Source of the DNA: Massilia eurypsychrophila
Lineage (GTDB): Bacteria; Pseudomonadota; Gammaproteobacteria; Burkholderiales; Burkholderiaceae_D
NCBI RefSeq assembly: GCF_002760655.1
Contig: NZ_PDOC01000019.1
Coordinates: 16,835 to 80,834 of the forward strand
Reading direction: 5' to 3'
Length of the DNA: 64,000 nucleotides
Shown: positions 57,061 to 64,000 of the stretch, in pieces
Position numbering within the stretch: position 1 is the first letter of the stretch
Layout of the letters: each line of letters opens with the position of its first letter
The notes under the pieces: generated by a model
Databases searched by the model: none
The model's input: only the letters and a program-made list of their open reading frames with translations
What the model was told of the DNA's origin: nothing
Position numbers and translations under genes: made by a program

Positions 57061-57984
57061 ATGACGACGAATATCTCGACCCGGTTGTTGTATGCGTTTG
57101 TGGCGCTGGAAGAATCGCGCCATTTCACGCGTGCGGCGCAGCGCTGCCATACCTCGCAGCCGGCGTTCAGCGCGATGATCCAGAAGCTCGAGGCGGCGGC
57201 CGGCGCCAGGCTGTTCGAACGGGACACGCGCAATGTCACCTTGACGCCGGAAGGTGAACTGTTCTCCGAGGTGGTGCGCTCGCTGATCGCCGAGATCGAG
57301 TCGGCGTTCGACAACATGGCCGATCACGTCGCCAGGCGGCGCGGACGCGTCTCGATCGCGGCGCTGCCGTCGCTGGCGGCGCGGGCGCTGCCGGCGGTGA
57401 TCGCGCAGTACCGGCGCCTGTATCCGGGCGTCAGCGTGACCTTGCACGACGCCTTGTCCGACCAATGCCTGGCGCTGCTGCGCGAGCGCAAGGCCGACCT
57501 GGTGCTGACTGCGCCTGGCGCCAACTTCGTCGAATTCGAATCGCGCACGCTGTGCAGCGATCCGTTTTACGTGGTGTGCCGGCGCGATCACCCGCTGGCG
57601 AAGAAGCGCCGGCTGCATGCGGGCGATCTGGCCGGATACGACATCATCCACCTGGCCAGGGCATCGAGCGTGCGGCAGCATGTCGACATCTTGCTGCGCG
57701 ACGTGGCGGCGATGCATTCCGGATTCGAGGTGGAGCACCTGGCCACCGTGGCCGGTCTGGTGGAGCAGGGCCTGGGCGTGAGCCTGGTGCCGGAACTGAC
57801 GCTGTTCCAGTTCCGCCAACTCGATTTGGTGGCGGTGCCGTTGCAGGCGCACGAGCAGACGCGCCCGATCCTGATCGTCCAGCGCAAGGGCCAGACCCTG
57901 TCGATCGCGGCCCAGGCCATGGTTGAACTCATCGAGCAGTACATCGGGCCGACGGGCGCGCGACCGAAATACCAGCATATCTGA
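57061..57984 (+). CDS. LysR-family regulator, probable controller of the atuA-bug operon
   Basis: A 307-residue LysR-type regulator. The N-terminal winged helix has FVALEESRHFTRAAQRCHTS, QPAFSAMIQKLEAAAGARLF and ERDTRNVTLTPEGE. The effector domain (about 95-300) is complete, with VSIAALPSLAARALPAVIAQ at its start and GLGVSLVPELT. GGGAG precedes the ATG. Divergent from the AtuA operon with a shared 116-bp gap, so it most likely responds to the catabolised compound or a CoA derivative of it and also regulates itself. Confidence 0.92.
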   Translation: MTTNISTRLLYAFVALEESRHFTRAAQRCHTSQPAFSAMIQKLEAAAGARLFERDTRNVTLTPEGELFSEVVRSLIAEIESAFDNMADHVARRRGRVSIAALPSLAARALPAVIAQYRRLYPGVSVTLHDALSDQCLALLRERKADLVLTAPGANFVEFESRTLCSDPFYVVCRRDHPLAKKRRLHAGDLAGYDIIHLARASSVRQHVDILLRDVAAMHSGFEVEHLATVAGLVEQGLGVSLVPELTLFQFRQLDLVAVPLQAHEQTRPILIVQRKGQTLSIAAQAMVELIEQYIGPTGARPKYQHI

Positions 57985-57995
57985 CCAGCAACGCT

Positions 57996-58194
57996 GGGGT
58001 CAGGTCTGACATTCGGACAAATCCGCGGGGTCAGGTCTGACAATCGGACATTCTTGAGGCGCACAACGTTGCTAGTAGCATGCGCATGCTACAAAACCGG
58101 CCGGAAGCGGACGAGGCAGGCGGCGGGCGACGGGGAAAATGTCCGAATGTCAGACCTGACCCCGGCAAAATGTCCGAATGTCAGACCTGACCCC
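57996..58194. repeat. 199-bp inverted-repeat element, family B
   Basis: Two direct copies of a 24-bp unit beginning GGGGTCAGGTCTGAC (57996-58019 and 58027-58050) are mirrored by two inverted copies (58140-58163 and 58171-58194), each pair 31 bp apart. The inner 89 bp contains a perfect 18-bp palindrome at 58075-58092. No ORF is present. It separates the convergent LysR and phosphoethanolamine transferase genes and could form a very stable hairpin that stops both transcripts. Confidence 0.85.
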
Positions 58195-58213
58195 TGCTTT
58201 GTTTTGACCGCAG

Positions 58214-60073
58214 CTATTTGACCTGCTTGAGCGGCTTGCCTTTGTCGATTACTTCCTGGCAATCGCCCTTCAGCGTCGAATTGTCGTAGTCGGTCCAGCC
58301 GTAGCTGTCGACCACGCGCTTGTGCTGCTTGAACTGGTCGCTGAGGAAGCTCCATTCGAGCTTTTCTTCGCCATAGCGGATGTCGGCCAGGTCGAGCAAG
58401 GTGTGGAACATGTTTTCTGTCGCCAGCCGCGCCCGCTTGTGCCGGGCCAATTGGCCAACCTTGGCGGGATAGCGCGCCTCGAACTGGTCCGAATACCAGA
58501 CGAATGCCGGCACGTGAAATTCGTGCTTGGTGTTGTGGCCGTGGAAGGCGAGCTTGCAGCTCTTGTCGTACAAGGTCTGGCCATGGTCGGACACGTACAG
58601 CATCGAGGTGCGCTGCTGCGACTGTTTCAGCTTGCCGATCAGCCGGGCCAGGAACCAGTCGGTATACAAGATGCTGCTGTCGTAACTGTTGTTGAGCATC
58701 GGCTTGTTCCTGCGGTCGGTGTAGACCGGCTTGTCGATGCCGAACAGCGACGGCTGCCATTTGTCGAATTGCTTCGGATAGCGCTGGCTGTAGTTCCAGT
58801 GGCTGCCAAGCGAATGGACGACGATCAGCTTTTTCGGCGCGCGGTCGGCCACCGCGCTCTTGAACGGGGCGAACAGGATTTCGTCGAAATTGGAGTTGTT
58901 CTGAAAGCCGCCTAGATTGAGGAAGGCGATCACGTCCGCTTCCTTGGCAAAGACCGATACCGGCGTGTCGAACTTGCCGAACGACACCTGGTTGGAAATC
59001 CAGAAAGTCTTGAAGCCGGCTTCTTTATAAGCGGTAATGAACGATTTCTCATAAAAGCCGTCTTTCAGGCTCTGCATCGCCGTCTTGCGCGAGATGATGA
59101 CCGGCACCGATAGCCGGGTTGCCGATACCGATGTGATGACGTCGGGCAGCATCACCAGGTTCGCCTCCTGGCTCAGCAGGGGATTGGTGTCGCGCTCGTA
59201 GCCGTTCAGGCTCCAGCGGTCGAAACGCGACGACTCGCCCAGCACCAGCACCACGGTTTCCTGCTCGCTGTCGGGCGAGGCCTGGTGCGCGCCAAAGGTG
59301 AAGCTGGCGCTGCGCTGGCCCAGTTCAGCCAGATACTTGCGCTCTTTATAGAAGTCGACGCCGCGCGCGACCAGGCCGAACGGCCACGATTGGGCAAACG
59401 GCTCGAATTCGAACGGCAACATCGCGCGGCGCGGCAGCGGCGGCAGTTTCCAGCCGGTCAAGCCGGCGCCGGCCACCGCGGACGCATTCTTGCTGGCGGC
59501 AGGCGCCGCCGCCTTTGCCAGCGCGATCGGACCGGGCAGCGCGGCCACCGCGGCCGGCCTGGCGGCGACGCCGAACTCGTAGCCGTAAGCCCACACCGCA
59601 ACGCCGAGTGCCAGCGCGGCCAGCGTGACCTTGCGCGACGAGTCGGTCCAGTCGAGGTCGCGCGTGCGCCGCGCCGCCTGCCACGTCGTGCCCCACCAGG
59701 CCAGCACGCCGACCATTACCATCAGCATGCCCCACACTTTTTGGCCAAGGAACTCGATCGCTTCCTTTGGCGCCGTCTCGGCGATGATGCCCAGGTGGTG
59801 GGTCGAGATGCCCTGGCCATAGTAAGTAAACAGATACACTTCGGTCGGCACGGCGACAAACGCCGGCAGCAGCAGCCAGTGGAACCATGCCGGGCGCTTG
59901 AAGATGGCCCACACCGCCAGCCAGCCGATCGCCTCGATGCCGAGCACCTGCAACGGACGCTCGAGCCGCTTGCCCAGCAGCATCGGCACGAACGGCACGG
60001 CCGACAGCGCCATGTACGTCAGCAGCAGGTACAGGTTCACGGGGCGCAGCAGCGGGTGTCGCATCGAAAGCAT
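58214..60073 (-). CDS. Phosphoethanolamine transferase (EptA/OpgE-like sulfatase-fold)
   Basis: A ~619-residue inner-membrane enzyme. Five N-terminal helices (to about residue 180) are followed by an Ala-rich linker, then a periplasmic alkaline-phosphatase-fold domain. VLVLGESSRFDRWSLNGYER holds the nucleophile site (Ser where EptA/MCR have Thr in GETAR). YVSDHGQTLYD and HGHNTKHEFHVPAF carry further metal ligands. Such enzymes move phosphoethanolamine from phosphatidylethanolamine to lipid A, LPS core or osmoregulated glucans. The glucan synthase at 869-9625 would be a possible acceptor source, but this is only a guess. The start is uncertain: ATG 60073 is preferred over ATG 60064 and TTG 60094; none has a strong ribosome site. 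A weak TTTTCC/GATAAT pair lies just upstream. Confidence 0.82.
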   Translation of the reverse strand: MLSMRHPLLRPVNLYLLLTYMALSAVPFVPMLLGKRLERPLQVLGIEAIGWLAVWAIFKRPAWFHWLLLPAFVAVPTEVYLFTYYGQGISTHHLGIIAETAPKEAIEFLGQKVWGMLMVMVGVLAWWGTTWQAARRTRDLDWTDSSRKVTLAALALGVAVWAYGYEFGVAARPAAVAALPGPIALAKAAAPAASKNASAVAGAGLTGWKLPPLPRRAMLPFEFEPFAQSWPFGLVARGVDFYKERKYLAELGQRSASFTFGAHQASPDSEQETVVLVLGESSRFDRWSLNGYERDTNPLLSQEANLVMLPDVITSVSATRLSVPVIISRKTAMQSLKDGFYEKSFITAYKEAGFKTFWISNQVSFGKFDTPVSVFAKEADVIAFLNLGGFQNNSNFDEILFAPFKSAVADRAPKKLIVVHSLGSHWNYSQRYPKQFDKWQPSLFGIDKPVYTDRRNKPMLNNSYDSSILYTDWFLARLIGKLKQSQQRTSMLYVSDHGQTLYDKSCKLAFHGHNTKHEFHVPAFVWYSDQFEARYPAKVGQLARHKRARLATENMFHTLLDLADIRYGEEKLEWSFLSDQFKQHKRVVDSYGWTDYDNSTLKGDCQEVIDKGKPLKQVK

Positions 60074-60221
60074 GAAAGCCGGGCAGGAAAGCAAAGGCGC
60101 CTATTATCCGGACTTTCCAGCCAAAGGAAAATAATTCCGAAAGAAGACTCTATATAAGAGGGCGGCCGGCGCAAGCGCTGCGGCCGGCGCACGCCAATCG
60201 CGTTGCTGATCGGTAAACTGG

Positions 60222-60250
60222 TTGACCGGCTGGCTGAACGGGCCTATACT
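60222..60250 (+). promoter_or_regulatory. Sigma-70 promoter of the str operon
   Basis: TTGACC (60222-60227) and TATACT (60245-60250) with an ideal 17-bp spacer. Transcription would start near 60257, giving a leader of about 155 nt before rpsL. Confidence 0.8.
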
Positions 60251-60343
60251 CGCGAGTTCTCGAATTTATTCTGCACATCGTATCGCAATCACAGCCGCTC
60301 CGAGCTAGAGTGGCTGTCGGCGCCTCCCTTTGCAGTGCAAACC

Positions 60344-60378
60344 GGGACTAGGTTTTAGTCCCCGGGCAACCGCCCGGG
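60344..60378 (+). promoter_or_regulatory. Paired hairpins in the rpsL leader
   Basis: GGGACTA (60344-60350) pairs with TAGTCCC (60356-60362), directly followed by CCGGGC/GCCCGG (60362-60377). The two stems share a base at their junction and could compete. No U-run follows. A role in folding or processing of the long ribosomal-protein leader is possible; nothing more can be read from sequence. Confidence 0.45.
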
Positions 60379-60412
60379 TTATTCATGTTGTATCTTTGTT
60401 GGATTTATAACG

Positions 60413-60796
60413 ATGCCAACCATCAATCAACTGATTCGCAATCCACGTGTCGCGCTGACCGTGAAGAGCAAATCGCCGGCGCTGGAAAACAGCCCGCAAA
60501 AACGTGGTGTTTGCACCCGTGTATACACGACGACTCCAAAGAAGCCAAACTCGGCTCTGCGTAAAGTCGCCAAAGTTCGCCTGACCAACGGTTTCGAAGT
60601 CATTTCGTACATCGGCGGTGAAGGCCACAACCTGCAAGAACACAGTGTCGTGCTGCTGCGCGGCGGCCGTGTTAAAGACTTGCCGGGTGTGCGTTACCAC
60701 ATGGTTCGCGGTGCACTGGATACCCAGGGCGTTAAAGACCGTAAGCAGTCGCGTTCGAAGTACGGTACCAAGCGCGCTAAGCCGGGCAAGAAGTAA
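60413..60796 (+). CDS. rpsL: 30S ribosomal protein S12
   Basis: A 127-residue S12, the decoding-centre protein of the small ribosomal subunit. The core [20 protein letters not shown] and [14 protein letters not shown] is standard. The lysines where streptomycin-resistance changes occur (in TTPKKPNSA and GGRVKDLPG) have the sensitive-type residues. The N-terminus ([20 protein letters not shown]) and the C-terminus (TKRAKPGKK) vary slightly from common forms. First gene of the str operon, with a strong promoter about 160 bp upstream. Confidence 0.99.
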   Translation: MPTINQLIRNPRVALTVKSKSPALENSPQKRGVCTRVYTTTPKKPNSALRKVAKVRLTNGFEVISYIGGEGHNLQEHSVVLLRGGRVKDLPGVRYHMVRGALDTQGVKDRKQSRSKYGTKRAKPGKK

Positions 60797-60926
60797 GCTG
60801 TTGTTTTAAGCTTCGCACCCCATTGAGATAGTTGAACCGATCGTAATGGTCGAGTAAGTGGTTGGTCATGATGGCCACCGCGAGTGTTGCGCAAGCAGCC
60901 TCAACTGAAGACTGAAAGGAATTGAA

Positions 60927-61397
60927 ATGCCACGTCGTCGTGAAGTCCCCAAGCGCGAGATCCTGCCGGATCCAAAATTCGGTAACCAGGATGTCGCCAA
61001 ATTCGTCAACGTGCTGATGCTGTCGGGTAAGAAATCGATCGCAGAAAGCATCATCTACGGTGCCTTCGAGCACATCAAAGCGAAGTCCGGCAAGGACCCG
61101 CTTGAAGTGTTCGCTACCGCGATCAACAACGCCAAGCCGATGGTTGAAGTGAAGTCCCGCCGCGTCGGCGGTGCCAACTACCAGGTGCCAGTTGAAGTTC
61201 GTCCAGTTCGTCGTATGGCGCTGTCCATGCGTTGGTTGCGCGAAGCCGCAAACAAGCGCAGCGAAAAATCCATGCCGCAACGTCTGGGTGGCGAACTGAT
61301 GGAAGCCGCGGAAATGCGCGGCGGTGCCATGAAAAAGCGTGACGAAGTTCACCGCATGGCTGAAGCGAACAAGGCGTTCTCGCACTTCCGCTTCTAA
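60927..61397 (+). CDS. rpsG: 30S ribosomal protein S7
   Basis: A 156-residue S7, which organises the 3' domain of 16S rRNA and in many bacteria represses this operon. Standard features: [60 protein letters not shown] and a C-terminal [23 protein letters not shown] precedes the ATG. It lies 130 bp after rpsL; the gap shows no hairpin strong enough to call. Between rpsG and fusA an 11-bp imperfect inverted repeat lies at 61415-61437. Confidence 0.99.
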   Translation: MPRRREVPKREILPDPKFGNQDVAKFVNVLMLSGKKSIAESIIYGAFEHIKAKSGKDPLEVFATAINNAKPMVEVKSRRVGGANYQVPVEVRPVRRMALSMRWLREAANKRSEKSMPQRLGGELMEAAEMRGGAMKKRDEVHRMAEANKAFSHFRF

Positions 61398-61522
61398 TCA
61401 TCCGGCCAACCCCGGGGTGAAATTCAACCCGGGCGCGGCCATGTATCTGTTGTTCGAAGCCGGGCTCATTTTGTTCACAAAATGCCGCTCGGTTTTGTCC
61501 ATTAAAAGATTTAGGAATATTT

Positions 61523-63628
61523 ATGGCACGCAAGACCCCCATTGAGCGCTACCGCAATATCGGTATCTCCGCTCACATCGATGCTGGCAAGACCACCACG
61601 ACCGAGCGCGTCCTGTTCTACACGGGCGTGAACCACAAGATTGGCGAAGTCCACGATGGCGCGGCCACCATGGACTGGATGGAGCAGGAGCAGGAACGCG
61701 GTATCACGATTACCTCGGCTGCGACGACTTGCTTCTGGAAGGGAATGGCTAACAACTTCCCTGAGCACCACATCAACATCATCGACACCCCGGGCCACGT
61801 TGACTTCACCATTGAAGTCGAGCGCTCGATGCGCGTGCTCGACGGCGCCTGCATGGTTTACTGTGCAGTCGGCGGCGTGCAGCCGCAGTCGGAGACCGTG
61901 TGGCGCCAGGCCAACAAGTACAAAGTGCCACGCCTGGCCTTCGTCAACAAGATGGACCGCACCGGTGCGAACTTCTTCAAGGTCTACGAGCAGATGCGTG
62001 CCCGCCTGAAGGCGAACCCGATTCCGCTGCAGATTCCAATCGGCGCCGAAGAGAACTTCCTCGGCGTGGTCGACCTCGTCAAGATGAAAGCGATCTACTG
62101 GGACGACGCGTCGCAGGGCATGAAGTTCGACTACCGCGATATTCCTGCTGAACTGCAAGAGCAGGCTGACGAGTGGCGCCTGAAGATGGTCGAGGCAGCT
62201 GCCGAGTCCAGCGACGAACTGATGAACAAATACCTGGAAGAAGGCGACCTGACGGAAGCCGAGATCAAGGCTGCCCTGCGTGCCCGCACGCTGGCGTCGG
62301 AAATCGTTCCAATGATGTGCGGCACCGCGTTCAAGAACAAGGGCGTGCAAGCCATGCTCGACGGCGTGATCGAATACCTGCCGTCGCCAGTCGACATCAA
62401 GCCAGTTCAGGGCATGGATGAAGACGACCAGCCGACCAGCCGCAAAGCCGACGACAACGAGAAATTCGCTGCGCTGGCGTTCAAGATCATGACCGACCCG
62501 TTCGTCGGCCAGCTGATCTTCTTCCGCGTCTACTCGGGCACGATCAAGTCGGGCGACACCGTCTACAATCCGATCAAGAACAAGAAAGAGCGTCTTGGCC
62601 GGATTTTGCAGATGCACGCGAACCAGCGCGAAGAAATCAAGGAAGTCCACGCCGGCGACATCGCCGCTGCGGTGGGCCTGAAAGACGCGACGACCGGCGA
62701 AACGCTGTGCGATCCATCGTCGATCATCACCCTCGAAAAGATGGTGTTCCCTGAGCCGGTGATTCAGCAGGCAGTCGAGCCGAAGACCAAGGTCGACCAG
62801 GAAAAAATGGGCCTGGCGCTGAACCGCCTGGCACAGGAAGATCCGTCGTTCCGCGTCAAGACCGACGAAGAGTCGGGCCAGACCATCATCGGTGGTATGG
62901 GCGAGCTGCACCTGGAAATTATCGTTGACCGCATGAAGCGCGAATTCGGCGTCGAAGCGACCGTCGGCAAGCCACAAGTGGCTTACCGCGAGACGATCCG
63001 CAAGGTCTGCGAAGAGTCCGAAGGCAAGTTCGTCAAGCAGTCCGGTGGTCGGGGTCAGTACGGTCACGTGGTTCTGAAGATCGAGCCGCAAGAGCCGGGC
63101 AAGGGCTTCGAGTTCGTTGACGCCATCAAGGGCGGCACCGTGCCACGCGAGTACATCCCTGCAGTTGAAAAAGGTGTGCGCGGTACGCTCAACACCGGCG
63201 TGCTGGCAGGTTACCCAGTGGTCGATGTCAAGGTCACGCTGTTCTTCGGTTCGTACCACGATGTGGACTCGAACGAAAACGCGTTCCAGATGGCCGCTTC
63301 GATGGCATTCAAGGACGGTTGCCGCAAGGCCTCGCCGGTCATCCTCGAGCCGATGATGGCCGTGGAAGTGGAAACGCCGGAAGACTACGCCGGTACCGTG
63401 ATGGGCGACCTGTCGTCCCGCCGCGGTATGGTGCAGGGCATGGACGAGATTCCTGGCGGCGGCGGCAAGATCATCAAAGCCGAAGTGCCACTGTCGGAGA
63501 TGTTTGGTTACTCGACCTCGCTGCGTTCCGCAACGCAAGGCCGTGCGACCTACACGATGGAATTCAAGCACTATTCGGAAGCGCCTAAACACGTTACCGA
63601 TGCGATCATCACGGCCAAGGCAAAATAA
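61523..63628 (+). CDS. fusA: Translation elongation factor G
   Basis: A 701-residue EF-G, the GTPase that moves tRNA and mRNA through the ribosome. G motifs: [19 protein letters not shown] (P-loop), DTPGHVDFT (G3) and [10 protein letters not shown] (G4). Domains II-V are complete to AIITAKAK. Length and motifs are standard for the main elongation form. Start ATG follows AGGAATATTT. The gene is followed by the tandem 62-bp repeats and tuf. Confidence 0.99.
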   Translation: MARKTPIERYRNIGISAHIDAGKTTTTERVLFYTGVNHKIGEVHDGAATMDWMEQEQERGITITSAATTCFWKGMANNFPEHHINIIDTPGHVDFTIEVERSMRVLDGACMVYCAVGGVQPQSETVWRQANKYKVPRLAFVNKMDRTGANFFKVYEQMRARLKANPIPLQIPIGAEENFLGVVDLVKMKAIYWDDASQGMKFDYRDIPAELQEQADEWRLKMVEAAAESSDELMNKYLEEGDLTEAEIKAALRARTLASEIVPMMCGTAFKNKGVQAMLDGVIEYLPSPVDIKPVQGMDEDDQPTSRKADDNEKFAALAFKIMTDPFVGQLIFFRVYSGTIKSGDTVYNPIKNKKERLGRILQMHANQREEIKEVHAGDIAAAVGLKDATTGETLCDPSSIITLEKMVFPEPVIQQAVEPKTKVDQEKMGLALNRLAQEDPSFRVKTDEESGQTIIGGMGELHLEIIVDRMKREFGVEATVGKPQVAYRETIRKVCEESEGKFVKQSGGRGQYGHVVLKIEPQEPGKGFEFVDAIKGGTVPREYIPAVEKGVRGTLNTGVLAGYPVVDVKVTLFFGSYHDVDSNENAFQMAASMAFKDGCRKASPVILEPMMAVEVETPEDYAGTVMGDLSSRRGMVQGMDEIPGGGGKIIKAEVPLSEMFGYSTSLRSATQGRATYTMEFKHYSEAPKHVTDAIITAKAK

Positions 63629-63752
63629 CAAATTGGGTGACAGTGCTGGACATCGCGTAGCGATGTTCTGCCCTGTTACCAACTAACTAGCAAATTGGGT
63701 GACAGTGCTGGACATCACGCAGCGATGTTCTGCCCTGTTACCAACTGATTAG
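63629..63752 (+). repeat. Two tandem 62-bp hairpin-forming repeats between fusA and tuf
   Basis: 63629-63690 and 63691-63752 are near-identical direct repeats differing at a few bases. Each holds an inner stem around ACATCGC/GCGATGT (ACATCAC in unit 2, giving one mismatch) and an outer pairing of GGTGACAG with CTGTTACC. They begin right at the fusA stop codon. They may slow RNA decay or partly end transcription; there is no U-run. Confidence 0.85.
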
Positions 63753-63774
63753 AAATCATTTAAGGAAGAACAAA

Positions 63775-64000
63775 ATGGCAAAAGGTAAATTCGAACGGAC
63801 CAAGCCGCACGTCAACGTCGGCACCATCGGTCACGTCGACCACGGTAAAACCACGCTGACGGCTGCAATCGCTACCGTTCTGTCGAAGAAATTCGGCGGC
63901 GAAGCAAAAGCATACGACCAGATCGATGCGGCACCAGAAGAAAAAGCGCGCGGCATCACCATCAACACCGCGCACGTCGAGTACGAGACGGCCAACCGCC
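63775..64000 (+). CDS. tuf: Translation elongation factor Tu (truncated by window edge)
   Basis: The first 75 codons of EF-Tu: [20 protein letters not shown], then the P-loop [20 protein letters not shown] and the switch I region [25 protein letters not shown] lies just before the ATG. It delivers aminoacyl-tRNA to the ribosome. Last gene visible in the str operon; the rest lies beyond position 64000. Confidence 0.98.
   Translation, partial: MAKGKFERTKPHVNVGTIGHVDHGKTTLTAAIATVLSKKFGGEAKAYDQIDAAPEEKARGITINTAHVEYETANR

Noticed and set aside
57996..58194. CGGACA within the family B repeats as further activator sites
   Set aside because: These occur inside the repeat units between convergent genes, with a 31-bp period and no sigma-54 promoter nearby.

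Overview
The window is high-GC DNA with dense, well-spaced genes. Its protein set (a betaproteobacterial rpsL-rpsG-fusA-tuf run, TonB receptor, Bug-type solute-binding protein, AtuA proteins, very large cyclic glucan synthase) points to a Massilia/Duganella/Janthinobacterium-type member of the Oxalobacteraceae. This assignment is inferred from protein resemblance and repeat style; no 16S gene is present.

Layout. 1-12.6 kb: end of a cysteine desulfurase-rhodanese fusion, a 2,918-residue cyclic beta-1,2-glucan synthase-type enzyme, a PHP-fold hydrolase and a GDT1/TMEM165-type cation exporter, separated by hairpin repeats. 12.7-21.3 kb: an M1 aminopeptidase with a beta-lactamase-fold serine hydrolase, a RES/Xre toxin-antitoxin pair with a frameshifted toxin, a frameshifted HtrA-like protease, a sugar-type binding lipoprotein and an exported methyltransferase-like protein. 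21.5-34.6 kb: a tightly packed ten-gene operon with two tandem TldD/TldE pairs (both TldD proteins carry Tat-type signals), then DUF4159, MoxR ATPase, DUF58, BatA-like, DUF4175-like and a membrane protein. 34.6-40.1 kb: TonB receptor, an M48 protease fused to a pilin-like domain, a spermidine synthase-like protein and an FMN-binding oxidase-like protein. 40.2-46.85 kb: a lower-GC type VI secretion cargo island (vgrG, Tle4-type lipase, Tli4-type immunity lipoprotein, PAAR), bordered on the left by a 124-bp diverged copy of part of the histidine kinase gene found intact on the right. 46.9-54.2 kb: a six-gene operon for an ABC/membrane-fusion exporter with its own histidine kinase and sigma-54 response regulator. 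54.3-58 kb: Bug binding protein, split AtuA proteins and a divergent LysR regulator. 58-60.1 kb: a 199-bp inverted-repeat element and a phosphoethanolamine transferase. 60.2-64 kb: the str operon, running off the window end inside tuf.

The most interesting link is regulatory. Both the ten-gene TldD/E-MoxR operon and the ABC/two-component operon have a well-formed sigma-54 promoter, and each has three or four CGGACA-like sites at 10-11 bp spacing a few tens of bases upstream, in the same orientation. The NtrC-type regulator encoded in the second operon is the obvious candidate to control both, which would join a putative exported peptide/protein-processing system with an exporter in one envelope response.

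Four genes (RES toxin, HtrA-like protease, Tle4, Tli4) are each broken by a single-base indel in a short homopolymer. Either the assembly has homopolymer errors or several accessory genes are decaying or switching; raw reads would decide.
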